Assembly (NCBI RefSeq): GCF_010731855.1
Contig: NZ_AP022620.1
Span: forward strand, 4,092,001-4,156,000
Direction of reading: 5' to 3'
From: Mycolicibacterium anyangense
Lineage (GTDB): Bacteria > Actinomycetota > Actinomycetes > Mycobacteriales > Mycobacteriaceae
Length of the DNA stretch: 64,000 nt
In this document: positions 26,961-34,876 of the stretch, piece after piece
How the letters are laid out: each line of letters opens with the position of its first letter
Position numbering within the stretch: the first letter of the stretch is position 1
The notes under the pieces: model-generated
Databases searched by the model: none
Told to the model about the DNA's origin: nothing
What the model saw: only the letters and a program-made list of their open reading frames with translations
Translations under genes and position numbers: made by a program

Positions 26961-26977
26961 ACCAAACACTGTTCGCT
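26961..26977. promoter_or_regulatory. Candidate 17-bp island operator (site 6)
   Basis: ACCAAACACTGTTCGCT matches 15 of 16 defined positions, one of the best copies. It lies 45 bp before the LLM-family gene at 27022. Confidence 0.8.
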
Positions 26978-27021
26978 AACTTTTAGTTATAGCTTCGCAC
27001 CGTTCTGTAGGGAGGCACGTT

Positions 27022-28056
27022 ATGTCAGTAAGTCTGATGACCCTGGGCGACCAGGTCACCGATCCGGTTACCGGTGTTCGCGAAAGCGCCGCCGAACGCC
27101 ATCGCGCCATCGTGGAGGCAGCGGTGGTGGCTGACCAGGGCGGTTTCGAAGGTGTCCATGTTGGCGAACACCACGGCCTGGAGTATATCTACTCGGCCCC
27201 CCCGGTGATTCTCGCCGCAATCGGTGAGCGCACCACCAACATCAAGCTCAGCACTGCGGTGACCCTGGTAGCGAACCTGGACCCGGTCCGCGCCGCGGAG
27301 GACTATTCCACCCTCGACGCGCTGAACAACGGCCGAGTGGAGGTCGTCGCCGGGCGCGGCAACTTCTTCACATCGACCTACACCGTCTTCGGTCAGGATC
27401 CCGATGATTCGCATGAGCTGTTCGAGGAGAACATCGAGCTGCTCCTGAATCTGTGGAGCGGCAAGCCGGTGACAACTCAGGGCGGTCATCGCGCACCCCT
27501 GGATGCGTTCGAGCTGCAACCCCCGCCGGAAAGGGTGCTTCCGTTGTGGATCGGCGGTGGTGCCTCGGAGTCCACGCTGGAACTCGCGGCGCGCCTGGGC
27601 TTGGACTTGATGCTACCCAGCGCATTCGGAAATCCGTCGATGTTCCGTCCTGTGGTCGACACCTACCTCGAGAAGTTCGCGTCCTACGGCCATACGCGCA
27701 AACCACGCATCGGCGCCTGCTGGCACCTGAATGTGGACAAGTCGAGCCAGCGGGCACGCGAGCGCTGGATGCCGCGGTACAAGGCGTACTTCGATCTGAT
27801 GACCGTCATCATCACGCGCGTCAACCCGAATCCGCCTCCATTCATCAAGAAGCCCTTCGACTTCGAATTCCTCAGCACCAAGGGGCCGGCCATCGTGGGC
27901 AGCCCCGCGGAGGTGGTCGACCGACTCGGGACGGTGTCAGAGATGCTCAGCGCCGACGTCAATCTGCTGTCGATCGACATGGGCGGGCAGCCAGCCGCAG
28001 AGTTGCGCGACATGGTGGAGCTCATCAGTTCGGACGTTATCCCGCAACTGCCTTGA
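27022..28056 (+). CDS. LLM-class flavin-dependent oxidoreductase
   Basis: 344 residues of the bacterial-luciferase-like TIM-barrel family: FEGVHVGEHHGLEY near residues 47-60, the NNGRVEVVAGRGNFF substrate-loop segment (about 102-116) and the LPLWIGGGASEST strand (about 173-185). Members use reduced FMN or F420 to oxygenate, cleave or reduce substrates. With a flavin reductase 3 kb upstream, an FMNH2-dependent monooxygenase is plausible; an F420 enzyme is equally possible in a mycobacterium. ATG 27022 follows AGGGAGG. It heads a unit with the thiolase remnant and the lyase. Confidence 0.87.
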   Translation: MSVSLMTLGDQVTDPVTGVRESAAERHRAIVEAAVVADQGGFEGVHVGEHHGLEYIYSAPPVILAAIGERTTNIKLSTAVTLVANLDPVRAAEDYSTLDALNNGRVEVVAGRGNFFTSTYTVFGQDPDDSHELFEENIELLLNLWSGKPVTTQGGHRAPLDAFELQPPPERVLPLWIGGGASESTLELAARLGLDLMLPSAFGNPSMFRPVVDTYLEKFASYGHTRKPRIGACWHLNVDKSSQRARERWMPRYKAYFDLMTVIITRVNPNPPPFIKKPFDFEFLSTKGPAIVGSPAEVVDRLGTVSEMLSADVNLLSIDMGGQPAAELRDMVELISSDVIPQLP

Positions 28057-28101
28057 GCGACCCGGTGGCAACGCCACAGCGCCATCAACGATTCGAGATT
28101 C

Positions 28102-28305
28102 ATGTCTGATGTGGTGATCGCCGAAGCGGTCCGTAGTCGGGTGGTCAAGTGCAACGGCGCGCTTGCACCGGCCAATACCGCTGACCCCTTCGCACACATG
28201 CAGCTCACCGACCATGAGCGGGACGACGAGATCGATCTCGGATCGCAGACGATCGGCGAGGGCAGAGGTCACGTGAACGCCACGATTCTGGAATGTGTGC
28301 GATGA
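28102..28305 (+). pseudogene. Remnant of a thiolase gene with the middle deleted
   Basis: The 67-codon frame joins a thiolase N-terminus (MSDVVIAEAVRSRVVKCNG; compare MRDVVIVDAVRTPLGKRNG of the intact gene at 5610) to a thiolase C-terminus (QTIGEGRGHVNATILE; compare QTMCEGGGQANATILE). About 315 codons are missing, including the nucleophilic Cys, and the C-terminal catalytic Cys is replaced by Gly. The product cannot be a thiolase. The frame is still open and its stop overlaps the start of the next gene (ATGA), so it may be kept because it preserves translational coupling to the lyase. Confidence 0.8.
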
Positions 28306-29246
28306 ACGCGCCCCACCTGAAGCACGCGGACATCGGCTCCTTTCCCGCACTGCCGGCACAGATTTCGATTCGCGAGGTCGGCTTGCGTGATGGGCTGCAG
28401 ATCGAGAAGCCCATTTCGACAGCGGCCAAACTCGAGTTGCTCGACGCGCTCGTGGCCACGGGTGTGCGGAGGATCGAGGCAACGGCTTTCGTCTCGCCGA
28501 GCGCCGTACCGGCATTGGCCGACGCAGCCGAGGTCGCTTCGGCGGTGCACCGGTACTCCGACGTCGTGTTCTCGGCGCTGGTCGCCAGCGTGGGTGGAGC
28601 GGCCAGGGCGCTGGACGCCGGAATGGCCAACCTCGAGTACGTCGTGTCGGCCGCCGACGGGCACTCGATGGCGAATGTCCGTCGGAGTACGGAGGAGTCG
28701 ATTGCGCTTGTCCCTGAGATCGCGAAAGCGGTTCACTCCGCCGGAGGCACCCTGGAGGTGATCTTCGCGGTGGCCTGGGACTGTCCCTTCGACGGCCCGA
28801 CACCGCCTGACCGCGTCATCGATCTCGCCGCCCGCGCCGTCGACGGCGGTGCCGATGTCCTGTGTCTCGGCGACACCATCGGTACCACAACACCTCGCAG
28901 GATGGTCGACCTCGCCCAACCCATCCGACTCGCACACCCCGACGTGCCAGTCGGGCTGCACATGCACAACACCCGCGGCGCAGCTCTCGCAACGATTCTC
29001 GCTGCCATGCAGATCGGTATCACCGACATCGACTCCTCGATCGGCGGCCTCGGAGGCTGCCCGTTCGCGCCGGGCGCGAGCGGCAACGTCGCCACCGAGG
29101 AGCTCGTGAATCTGTGCCGTGATATGGATGTCGCCACCGGAATCGATCTCGACAAGGCCATCGACGCAGCCCGTCTGGCGCAAAGCCTGATAGGACGTGA
29201 ACTGCCTAGTGGAGTCTTACGAGCGGGTCCTCGCCGGGATCGATGA
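28302..29246 (+). CDS. HMG-CoA lyase-like aldolase
   Basis: 314 residues of the HMGL-like TIM-barrel family: REVGLRDGLQIEK near residues 24-36 (catalytic Arg-Asp), CLGDTIGTTTP, LHMHNTRGA (metal-binding His pair) and GLGGCPFAPGASGN, the HMG-CoA lyase active-site signature with its Cys. It should cleave a 3-hydroxy-3-methyl(-alkyl)acyl-CoA retro-aldol fashion, giving acetyl-CoA and a keto product, as in leucine and acyclic isoprenoid breakdown. ATG 28302 overlaps the thiolase-remnant stop; another ATG at 28293 is less likely. Its presence suggests a substrate with a quaternary 3-methyl carbon that ordinary beta-oxidation cannot pass. Confidence 0.9.
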   Translation: MNAPHLKHADIGSFPALPAQISIREVGLRDGLQIEKPISTAAKLELLDALVATGVRRIEATAFVSPSAVPALADAAEVASAVHRYSDVVFSALVASVGGAARALDAGMANLEYVVSAADGHSMANVRRSTEESIALVPEIAKAVHSAGGTLEVIFAVAWDCPFDGPTPPDRVIDLAARAVDGGADVLCLGDTIGTTTPRRMVDLAQPIRLAHPDVPVGLHMHNTRGAALATILAAMQIGITDIDSSIGGLGGCPFAPGASGNVATEELVNLCRDMDVATGIDLDKAIDAARLAQSLIGRELPSGVLRAGPRRDR

Positions 29247-29285
29247 CCGGTCACAAACTCCAATACGGCTGTGAGATGAGGACTG

Positions 29286-29897
29286 ATGAACTCGAGTACC
29301 GAGGTAAACCGGAACCTCGCCGACCACAACTCTGCGCTTGCCGGCTACATCCCCGGAGAGGCCGGCATCTGGGTTCTCATCTTCGGTGACATGTTCGTCT
29401 TCGCGGCATTGTGCACGGCGTACCTGAGCGCGCGCGGCGGGCAGCGGGATCTATTTGCGCAATCACAGGACGCACTGAACCGAAGCATGGGCGCTGCGAA
29501 CACGTTGATACTCCTCACGAGTTCTTTGCTTGTGGTGTTGGCAACCAACGTGTTTCGCACAGAGCGGTGGCGGCATCTGACGCCGAGATTGACGGCAGCG
29601 GGGTTCGCGGTGGGCGCCTGCTTCGTAGCTGTCAAGATGCTCGAGTATCACGAGAAGCTCTCAGCAGGAGTGACGCCTGCCACCAATGAGTTCTTCACAT
29701 ACTACTTCGTGCTCACGGGCTTTCACCTGCTACACGTCATCATAGGTTTGGTAGTCCTGCTGGTTTTGACGGGGCTTTCACGCAAACCCGCGCCGCCTCC
29801 TGCTCGGATCAAGTTCTTCGAGGGGGGCGCGTGCTTCTGGCACATGGTCGACCTGCTGTGGTTGATCATCTTCCCCATCGTCTTCCTGGTGCGCTGA
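29286..29897 (+). CDS. Cytochrome c oxidase subunit III-like protein (CoxC/NorE family)
   Basis: 203 residues with five hydrophobic segments and the family motifs PGEAGIWVLIFGDMFVF at the N-terminus, TGFHLLHVIIGLVVL and the C-terminal CFWHMVDLLWLIIFPIVFLV. It is a subunit III/NorE homologue. No subunit I or II gene is in the window, so it is an orphan; it might join a heme-copper oxidase encoded elsewhere, or serve a membrane oxygenase of the island. It is followed with no gap by a subunit IV-like gene. Confidence 0.85.
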   Translation: MNSSTEVNRNLADHNSALAGYIPGEAGIWVLIFGDMFVFAALCTAYLSARGGQRDLFAQSQDALNRSMGAANTLILLTSSLLVVLATNVFRTERWRHLTPRLTAAGFAVGACFVAVKMLEYHEKLSAGVTPATNEFFTYYFVLTGFHLLHVIIGLVVLLVLTGLSRKPAPPPARIKFFEGGACFWHMVDLLWLIIFPIVFLVR

Positions 29898-30179
29898 ATG
29901 AAGCGAACAGTAGTTTTCTCGCGTGCTTCGCTGACGTGGTCATTCCTCGCGGTTCTGACGATCGTGTCATGGGTGCTCGGCAGCGACCACGCACTGGGCA
30001 GCGGCGGAAACCATGTTTCGGCGAGCCTGGTGATCATTGTCGTGGCAGTGGTCAAGGTCCGACTGGTCGGTATGTACTTCATGGAACTGCGGGACGCTCC
30101 GGTCGCACTTCGATTGATATTCGAAACCTACTGTGCGGCAGTACTTGTCGTATTGGGTAGCGTATACCTCTTCGGGTAG
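29898..30179 (+). CDS. Cytochrome c oxidase subunit IV-like membrane protein
   Basis: 93 residues with three hydrophobic segments (SLTWSFLAVLTIVSWVLG; ASLVIIVVAVVKVRLVGMYF; YCAAVLVVLGSVYLFG). The VVKVRLVGMYFMELRDAP motif is typical of the small prokaryotic subunit IV/NorF-like family. The ATG follows immediately after the stop of the subunit III-like gene, so the pair is one unit. As with its partner, no catalytic oxidase subunit is encoded nearby. Confidence 0.8.
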   Translation: MKRTVVFSRASLTWSFLAVLTIVSWVLGSDHALGSGGNHVSASLVIIVVAVVKVRLVGMYFMELRDAPVALRLIFETYCAAVLVVLGSVYLFG

Positions 30180-30216
30180 GGCTGCTTACGCAGCCAGCAC
30201 AGTCCGTCGATCGACG
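30180..30216. terminator. Bidirectional terminator region
   Basis: Between converging genes lie GGCTGC-TTAC-GCAGCC (30180-30195, 6-bp stem, 4-base loop) and a perfect 12-bp palindrome CGTCGATCGACG (30205-30216). No T-tract. Confidence 0.45.
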
Positions 30217-30233
30217 ACAGTGCGCCTATCGCC

Positions 30234-31403
30234 TCAGATCCGATCCAAGATCGCGACGGCTCCCGATTCCGCCAGTTCGTCTATTTGCTTGTCATCGAAG
30301 CCGGACTCGCGCAGAACAATTCGGGTGTCGGCCCCACGGGCAGGGTTACCTGGTCGTGTACGCCCCGGGGTACGCGAGAGCCTCGGCGCCGGCGCAGCCG
30401 TCAGCGTGCCGTCGTCGCGCGTGAAAACCGTCCCACGGTCACGCAAATGCGGGTCGTCGGCCAGTTCGTCGAGCTCCAAGACGGGCGATCCGCATCCGTC
30501 GGTGTCGGCAAAGACCGCAGTCCAATGCGACCGCGGCTTGGCGGCGAACAGCTCGGCGATACGGGCGCGCAGCGCCGGCCAGCGCGCCGAATCCATTTGG
30601 TCACCGGGGCTCACGTCGTCGAGACCGATGGCAGCGAGGAACTGCACGTAGAACTTGGGCTCCAGCGCGCCAACCGCGAAATAACGACCGTCGGCGCAGG
30701 CATAAACGGTGTAGAACGGCGCGGCGCCGGACAGCAGGTGCGATCCCCGACCACCCCACAGCCCGGCGTTGAACTCACCGAGCTGGGGGATGTTGAGCAA
30801 CGCCGAGCCGTCTGCGATGGCCGCGTCGATAACTTGCCCCCTGCCCGTCCTCGTACGTTCGAACAGGGCGAGCATGATTCCGAATGCCGCTGTCAGTGAG
30901 CCACCAGCCAAGTCGCCGACCAGAGCAAGTGGTGGTACGGGCGCCGACTCGCCGATCACGCCCAACGATCCGGAGACCGCGGTGTAGTTGATGTCGTGGC
31001 CGGCGCGGGCGCTGTAGGGGCCTGTCTGCCCCCACCCGGTGAGCCTGGTGTAGACGAGTCGAGGGTTTCGAGCGCAGAGAACGTCAGGACCGAGACCCCT
31101 GCGCTCCATCGTTCCCGGACGATTGCTCTCCAGTAGAACGTCGCAGCAGTCGGCGAGTTGCGCGATCACCTCGGCTCCACGGGGATTTCGGAGATCGACG
31201 ACAGCCGACCGTTTCCCGCGCGCGAGGTTGACGGCCGGATCGAACGCTGCTGGAGGACCAGGGCGCTCTACCGCGATCACGTCGGCGCCGAAGTCCGCCA
31301 GGATCATCGAGCAGAACGGTCCGGGACCGAGCGCGCTGAGATCGAGCACGCGAACACCACTTAGCGGCGCTGGATCGCTTCCTGGTTGCAACATGCTGCT
31401 CAT
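30234..31403 (-). CDS. Alpha-methylacyl-CoA racemase-like protein (CoA-transferase family III)
   Basis: 389 residues of the CaiB/BaiF superfamily. AGHDINYTAVSGSLG and LVGDLAGGSL carry the His and Asp used as the proton-transfer pair in alpha-methylacyl-CoA racemase (Mcr), and are unlike the transferase at 41530. It should invert a 2-methylacyl-CoA centre so that the stereospecific dehydrogenase can act, as in steroid side-chain and branched-chain breakdown. The open frame reaches 31454, but that GTG lies inside the operator; ATG 31403, preceded by AGAGGG, is the better start. Convergent with the COX IV-like gene. Confidence 0.85.
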   Translation of the reverse strand: MSSMLQPGSDPAPLSGVRVLDLSALGPGPFCSMILADFGADVIAVERPGPPAAFDPAVNLARGKRSAVVDLRNPRGAEVIAQLADCCDVLLESNRPGTMERRGLGPDVLCARNPRLVYTRLTGWGQTGPYSARAGHDINYTAVSGSLGVIGESAPVPPLALVGDLAGGSLTAAFGIMLALFERTRTGRGQVIDAAIADGSALLNIPQLGEFNAGLWGGRGSHLLSGAAPFYTVYACADGRYFAVGALEPKFYVQFLAAIGLDDVSPGDQMDSARWPALRARIAELFAAKPRSHWTAVFADTDGCGSPVLELDELADDPHLRDRGTVFTRDDGTLTAAPAPRLSRTPGRTRPGNPARGADTRIVLRESGFDDKQIDELAESGAVAILDRI

Positions 31404-31445
31404 CACGCCCTCTGTCCCCACCGGTGGCTCCGGCACGCCGATTAT

Positions 31446-31462
31446 ATCAAACACAGTTCGGT
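31446..31462. promoter_or_regulatory. Candidate 17-bp island operator (site 7)
   Basis: ATCAAACACAGTTCGGT matches 14 of 16 defined positions. It lies 43 bp upstream of the racemase-like start (31403, minus strand). Confidence 0.75.
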
Positions 31463-31530
31463 TACCGGCCGGGCAATCGGTGCCCCCCGGGCAAGGGGGC
31501 CGATCCCGTCACGGCCAACCCAAGGTCGGC

Positions 31531-32280
31531 TCAGATGGTGCTGAGCGTCGGCGTCGGTGACTCGCCAGGGAGCTCCGCGCTTTCGTCGTAGTCCCGCTGC
31601 GGCCTGGCGGCGGCTTGAAGTAGTGCCCAGATCATGACTCCGAACCACGCTCCGAAGACGGACAGCGGAATCCAGAAGGCGAGCACGCCGTTCCATGCCA
31701 GCGGGCCGCGCTTGAACAACGCGACCAAGCCGCCAAATCCGAATGTCAGAGCGGCCCAGACGTTGAACCAGCCCACCCAACGGGGAAACAGGGGCGGAGT
31801 GCGCTTGTCTCCGAGTATGACCACCGCAACTGCCAGGCATTGCATCACCGCAGTGCTGACCACGCCGACGAAGAGCAGCCAACATAGGTCGAAGAGGGCC
31901 TGCGTGATCTCGGGCGACCTCTGGGGGCGGTAGGTGGCGGCGAGGCCGATGAAGCACGGGAGGATGAACTCGAACACGAACAGGATTCCCAAGCCGAGTT
32001 GCAGCCAGGCCAGCGGCGATTGTGGTCCCTCGATGCGCCGCATCTGCACGGTGATCTCCGTGATGAACGGGGCCAGGAATACGGCGCCCGCGGCGATAAT
32101 GATCAAGCCGATCTGGATACGTACCGTGTTGCTGGAGATTAGTGCGGCGACCTCGGCGGCGCTCATCGACGGCCGGGGCAGGGGGAGGAAGCCGGCGACC
32201 AGGAGTCCCGTCAGCATGACAGCGATCATCACTGCGCCGCTCCAGATACACAGACGTTGATTCCGTGCGTTCACTGACAT
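31531..32280 (-). CDS. Multi-spanning membrane protein, unknown function
   Basis: 249 residues with about six hydrophobic segments (for example IWSGAVMIAVMLTGLLVAGF near the N-terminus and VLAFWIPLSVFGAWFGVMIW near the C-terminus), a PLPRPSMSAAEVAALI loop, and a polar acidic tail. I do not recognise a functional motif; related proteins are common in actinobacterial lipid-degradation islands. ATG 32280 follows GAGGAG. It is transcribed away from the TetR gene and has its own operator at 32347-32363. Confidence 0.75.
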   Translation of the reverse strand: MSVNARNQRLCIWSGAVMIAVMLTGLLVAGFLPLPRPSMSAAEVAALISSNTVRIQIGLIIIAAGAVFLAPFITEITVQMRRIEGPQSPLAWLQLGLGILFVFEFILPCFIGLAATYRPQRSPEITQALFDLCWLLFVGVVSTAVMQCLAVAVVILGDKRTPPLFPRWVGWFNVWAALTFGFGGLVALFKRGPLAWNGVLAFWIPLSVFGAWFGVMIWALLQAAARPQRDYDESAELPGESPTPTLSTI

Positions 32281-32346
32281 GCTCCTCGCCGTAGCAACTC
32301 GCTATCCTGTGGCTCGGGTCACAAGACTGAGCCCCCGGTGGCCTAA

Positions 32347-32363
32347 ACCATACAACGTTTGAA
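32347..32363. promoter_or_regulatory. Candidate 17-bp island operator (site 8)
   Basis: ACCATACAACGTTTGAA matches 12 of 16 defined positions. It lies 67 bp upstream of the membrane-protein start (32280, minus). The 425-base interval 32281-32705 also holds site 9 and a perfect 13-bp palindrome CCTACTGAGTAGG at 32395-32407; nothing else is recognised. Confidence 0.55.
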
Positions 32364-32604
32364 CGTGACGCTGTCAAGAAGCGTGCGTAGACGCCCTACT
32401 GAGTAGGTTCAGCATGTGAGCGGCATCTGCTGCTGGCCAGACCGCTGATCACAACAATCAACCGGTGGGGACGGCCTGGCTACGGCTTTAGACAGTTGGG
32501 TGGACGAAAGTGATCGCCGAGGCGTGGTCGGCCTGAAGCGAGACCGCGCCACGAGGGCGAAGTTGTGGACTCGCCGCGTCCTTCGACTTACTTAGCGAAC
32601 ACAA

Positions 32605-32621
32605 AACCCACACTATATGGT
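32605..32621. promoter_or_regulatory. Candidate 17-bp island operator (site 9), TetR autoregulation
   Basis: AACCCACACTATATGGT matches 11 of 16 defined positions and resembles site 1 in its CTATATGGT half. It lies 85 bp before the TetR start at 32706, suggesting autoregulation. The score alone is weak. Confidence 0.45.
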
Positions 32622-32705
32622 TATCTCGAACGATGGCCTTAACAATCTGTGGTCGTAGGGTCACTGCAATGGACCGACCCACACAACCGTCGAGGGTGCA
32701 CGAAA

Positions 32706-33377
32706 ATGGCTAGGCCCAAGGAAGCACTGATCTCGCGGCGGCGTTCGCTCGAGACGGCCCTCAAGATCATCGACGAAGAGGGGCTGGGTGCGTTGAGCAT
32801 CCGGCGTCTCGCAGACGAACTGGGTGTCAACGGTGCCTCGCTGTATCACCACTTCGAGAACAAGGATGCCATCGTCACCGGAGCCGCGCAGCTGGCACTG
32901 GCTGAGGTTCGCGCCCCGGATGTCGGTGCGGGGTCGTGGCGGGAGTGGTTGCCGAACAACGCCAAGCGCTTACGCGCCGCGCTTCTCGCCCATCCGGAGC
33001 TCATTCAGGTGATCGTGGCGAAACGCAGCATCGACGTCGGTCCCAGGGAACTGGAGACCTCAGCGGCTCATCTGATCGGCGAAGGGGTTCCGAGCGCTGC
33101 GGTCATGCCGCTCATCGAGTCCTTGGAACTCATCGCGATAGGTAGCGCGCTACACGAGACGAAGGGCGCCCCGTCGTTGGATGACCAAGCTGCGCTTCAG
33201 AGCAGCGAGGACTATCCGGTGTTGGCCAAGGCTCTCCGCGACCGCGGATTGACGTCCGAGGAGATGTTCGACGTCGTCACCGCCAGCATTGTCAGGGGTG
33301 TTGAGGAAGCCATCAAGGAACGCCAGGCGCGGTGGCTGCCGGCTGGCGTCGTCACCGATGGACCGAATTCCACGTAA
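32706..33377 (+). CDS. TetR-family transcriptional regulator, candidate master regulator of the island
   Basis: 223 residues: N-terminal helix-turn-helix (LSIRRLADELGVNGASLYHHFENKDAIV, in two halves around residues 32-60) and an all-helical ligand/dimer domain. ATG 32706 gives the standard ~12-residue lead before the DNA-binding helices; an upstream in-frame start at 32649 would add non-conserved residues. It lies near the middle of the island and is the only regulator among the ~45 genes between 0.4 and 49.6 kb. I infer that it binds the 17-bp palindromes and is released by a pathway CoA-ester, as for KstR-type regulators. The recognition sequence differs from the KstR and KstR2 motifs as I know them. 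Confidence 0.85.
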   Translation: MARPKEALISRRRSLETALKIIDEEGLGALSIRRLADELGVNGASLYHHFENKDAIVTGAAQLALAEVRAPDVGAGSWREWLPNNAKRLRAALLAHPELIQVIVAKRSIDVGPRELETSAAHLIGEGVPSAAVMPLIESLELIAIGSALHETKGAPSLDDQAALQSSEDYPVLAKALRDRGLTSEEMFDVVTASIVRGVEEAIKERQARWLPAGVVTDGPNST

Positions 33378-33405
33378 CGACGGGCGGCGCCTGGGGACCA
33401 TGCTA

Positions 33406-33422
33406 ATCTAACGTCGTTTGGA
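33406..33422. promoter_or_regulatory. Candidate 17-bp island operator (site 10, weak left half)
   Basis: ATCTAACGTCGTTTGGA matches 11 of 16 defined positions, with CGTTTGG as a good right half shared with sites 11 and 12. It lies 52 bp before the first tandem flavoprotein gene. Confidence 0.5.
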
Positions 33423-33473
33423 ACCTTTGGAGTCGTCGACCCCTGTTCGCCGACCGCGGAAGAGGGGTGCGCA

Positions 33474-34847
33474 ATGCCCGACACCATTGCCGGACGTACA
33501 GCCGTCGAGCCCAGGGTCCGCGGACGAGTCGCGGTGGTCGGGGGTGGCGCCGCAGGAATCTCAGCCGCTCATCGCCTGCGGAGGGCGGGCCTGAATCCCG
33601 TTGTCTTCGAGGCATATTCGGCCATAGGCGGTCGCGCGCGCACGGTGTGGCGCGATGGGTTCGGGTTCGACATCGGTGCGGGCGCTCTGCCGTCGAGCAA
33701 CGAGCACGTGCGCAGGATGATCGCCAGCCTGGGCGCCGACCGCGAGCTCGTCAGCCGAGGCGCTGTCGTCGGCGTGCTGGACAACGGCTCGGTGAGCAGG
33801 GTGGCGCGACGGGCGCCCCTTTCCTTCGCGTCGTTCTCCGCGCTCGGGACGCGTTCCAAGTTATCGTTGTGGCGGTTGGGTTTCGACCTCGCACGAATGT
33901 ACTCCGCAATCAACTACGAGGACCTCTCCACCGCAGCGGGATTCGACGACCAAACGGTCCGGCAGTACGTCGACCGGCACTACAGCCCCGAAGTGCGCGA
34001 GAAGTTGATCGCACCGCTGACCAGGGCTCTGCTGCTGGTGGAACCCGAACAGACCTCGGTGGTTGATCTGTTCGCTGCGATCAAGAGTCTCCTGGTGGCC
34101 GGCTGGCTGTGGACTCACCCAGAGGGAGTCGGATTCTTCATCGAACGTGCGGCCCGCGATCTTGAGGTGCACCTGAGTGCAACCGTGGAAACCGCCACCG
34201 AGGACTCCGATGGCGTCGAGGTCGTGTGGTCCGACGGCACCGCTGTGGTGCATCGCGAACGATTCGACGCGGCCGTTCTCGCCGTCTCGGCCGCCGACGT
34301 GCTCGAGATACACAAGGGTCTCGACGTCGACAGAGCTCGCTATCTAAGCGATCTGGATTACTCCGAGTCGATCGTGGTGAGTCTGGGCGTCGGAACCGCT
34401 CCGCCCGAGCCGGCGTCCATGGTGTTGATACCGCGGGACCTCAACCCCGACTTGCCGGTGATCGGACTCGGTCACAACCTCGCTCCAGGACGAGTGCCGC
34501 CGGGAGCCGGGATCCTGACCGCGTTCTGGATGCGGGATTGGTCGCGCCGTCATTGGCAGGCCGATGACGACGAACTGTGCGACTTGACCGTTCAAGCGGT
34601 CAACGGGCTGCGCCCCGGCTGGGCTGCTGACGTGTGCGCCAGTCACGTCGCCCGCTGGTCGCCGGCCGTGGTGGCGAGCCGTCCGGGAACGTTCGTCGGC
34701 TTACGCGACTTCGCCGCGCGGAGCAGGTTCGACCGGCGCATCCAACTCGCCGGTGACTACCACGCGCAGACGAGCGTCAATGCCAGCGTTGCGGCGGGAG
34801 AGGGCGCGGCGGCACGGGTCACAGCACTACTGCGAGCCATGTCATGA
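33474..34847 (+). CDS. FAD-dependent oxidoreductase (amine oxidase/CrtI-like), first of a tandem pair
   Basis: 457 residues with the FAD-binding VAVVGGGAAGISAAHRL (about 20-36), IGGRARTVW, and a C-terminal IQLAGDYHAQTSVNAS that closes the flavin site. This is the flavin-containing amine oxidase / protoporphyrinogen oxidase-like fold. Family members desaturate or oxidise hydrophobic substrates. Its stop overlaps a start of the next gene, which encodes a related protein of the same length, so the two probably arose by duplication and may act as a pair or in sequence. ATG 33474 follows AGAGGGG. Confidence 0.82.
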   Translation: MPDTIAGRTAVEPRVRGRVAVVGGGAAGISAAHRLRRAGLNPVVFEAYSAIGGRARTVWRDGFGFDIGAGALPSSNEHVRRMIASLGADRELVSRGAVVGVLDNGSVSRVARRAPLSFASFSALGTRSKLSLWRLGFDLARMYSAINYEDLSTAAGFDDQTVRQYVDRHYSPEVREKLIAPLTRALLLVEPEQTSVVDLFAAIKSLLVAGWLWTHPEGVGFFIERAARDLEVHLSATVETATEDSDGVEVVWSDGTAVVHRERFDAAVLAVSAADVLEIHKGLDVDRARYLSDLDYSESIVVSLGVGTAPPEPASMVLIPRDLNPDLPVIGLGHNLAPGRVPPGAGILTAFWMRDWSRRHWQADDDELCDLTVQAVNGLRPGWAADVCASHVARWSPAVVASRPGTFVGLRDFAARSRFDRRIQLAGDYHAQTSVNASVAAGEGAAARVTALLRAMS

Positions 34848-34876
34848 AGTCGCATGCGGATAGCGAAAGGCGGGAA

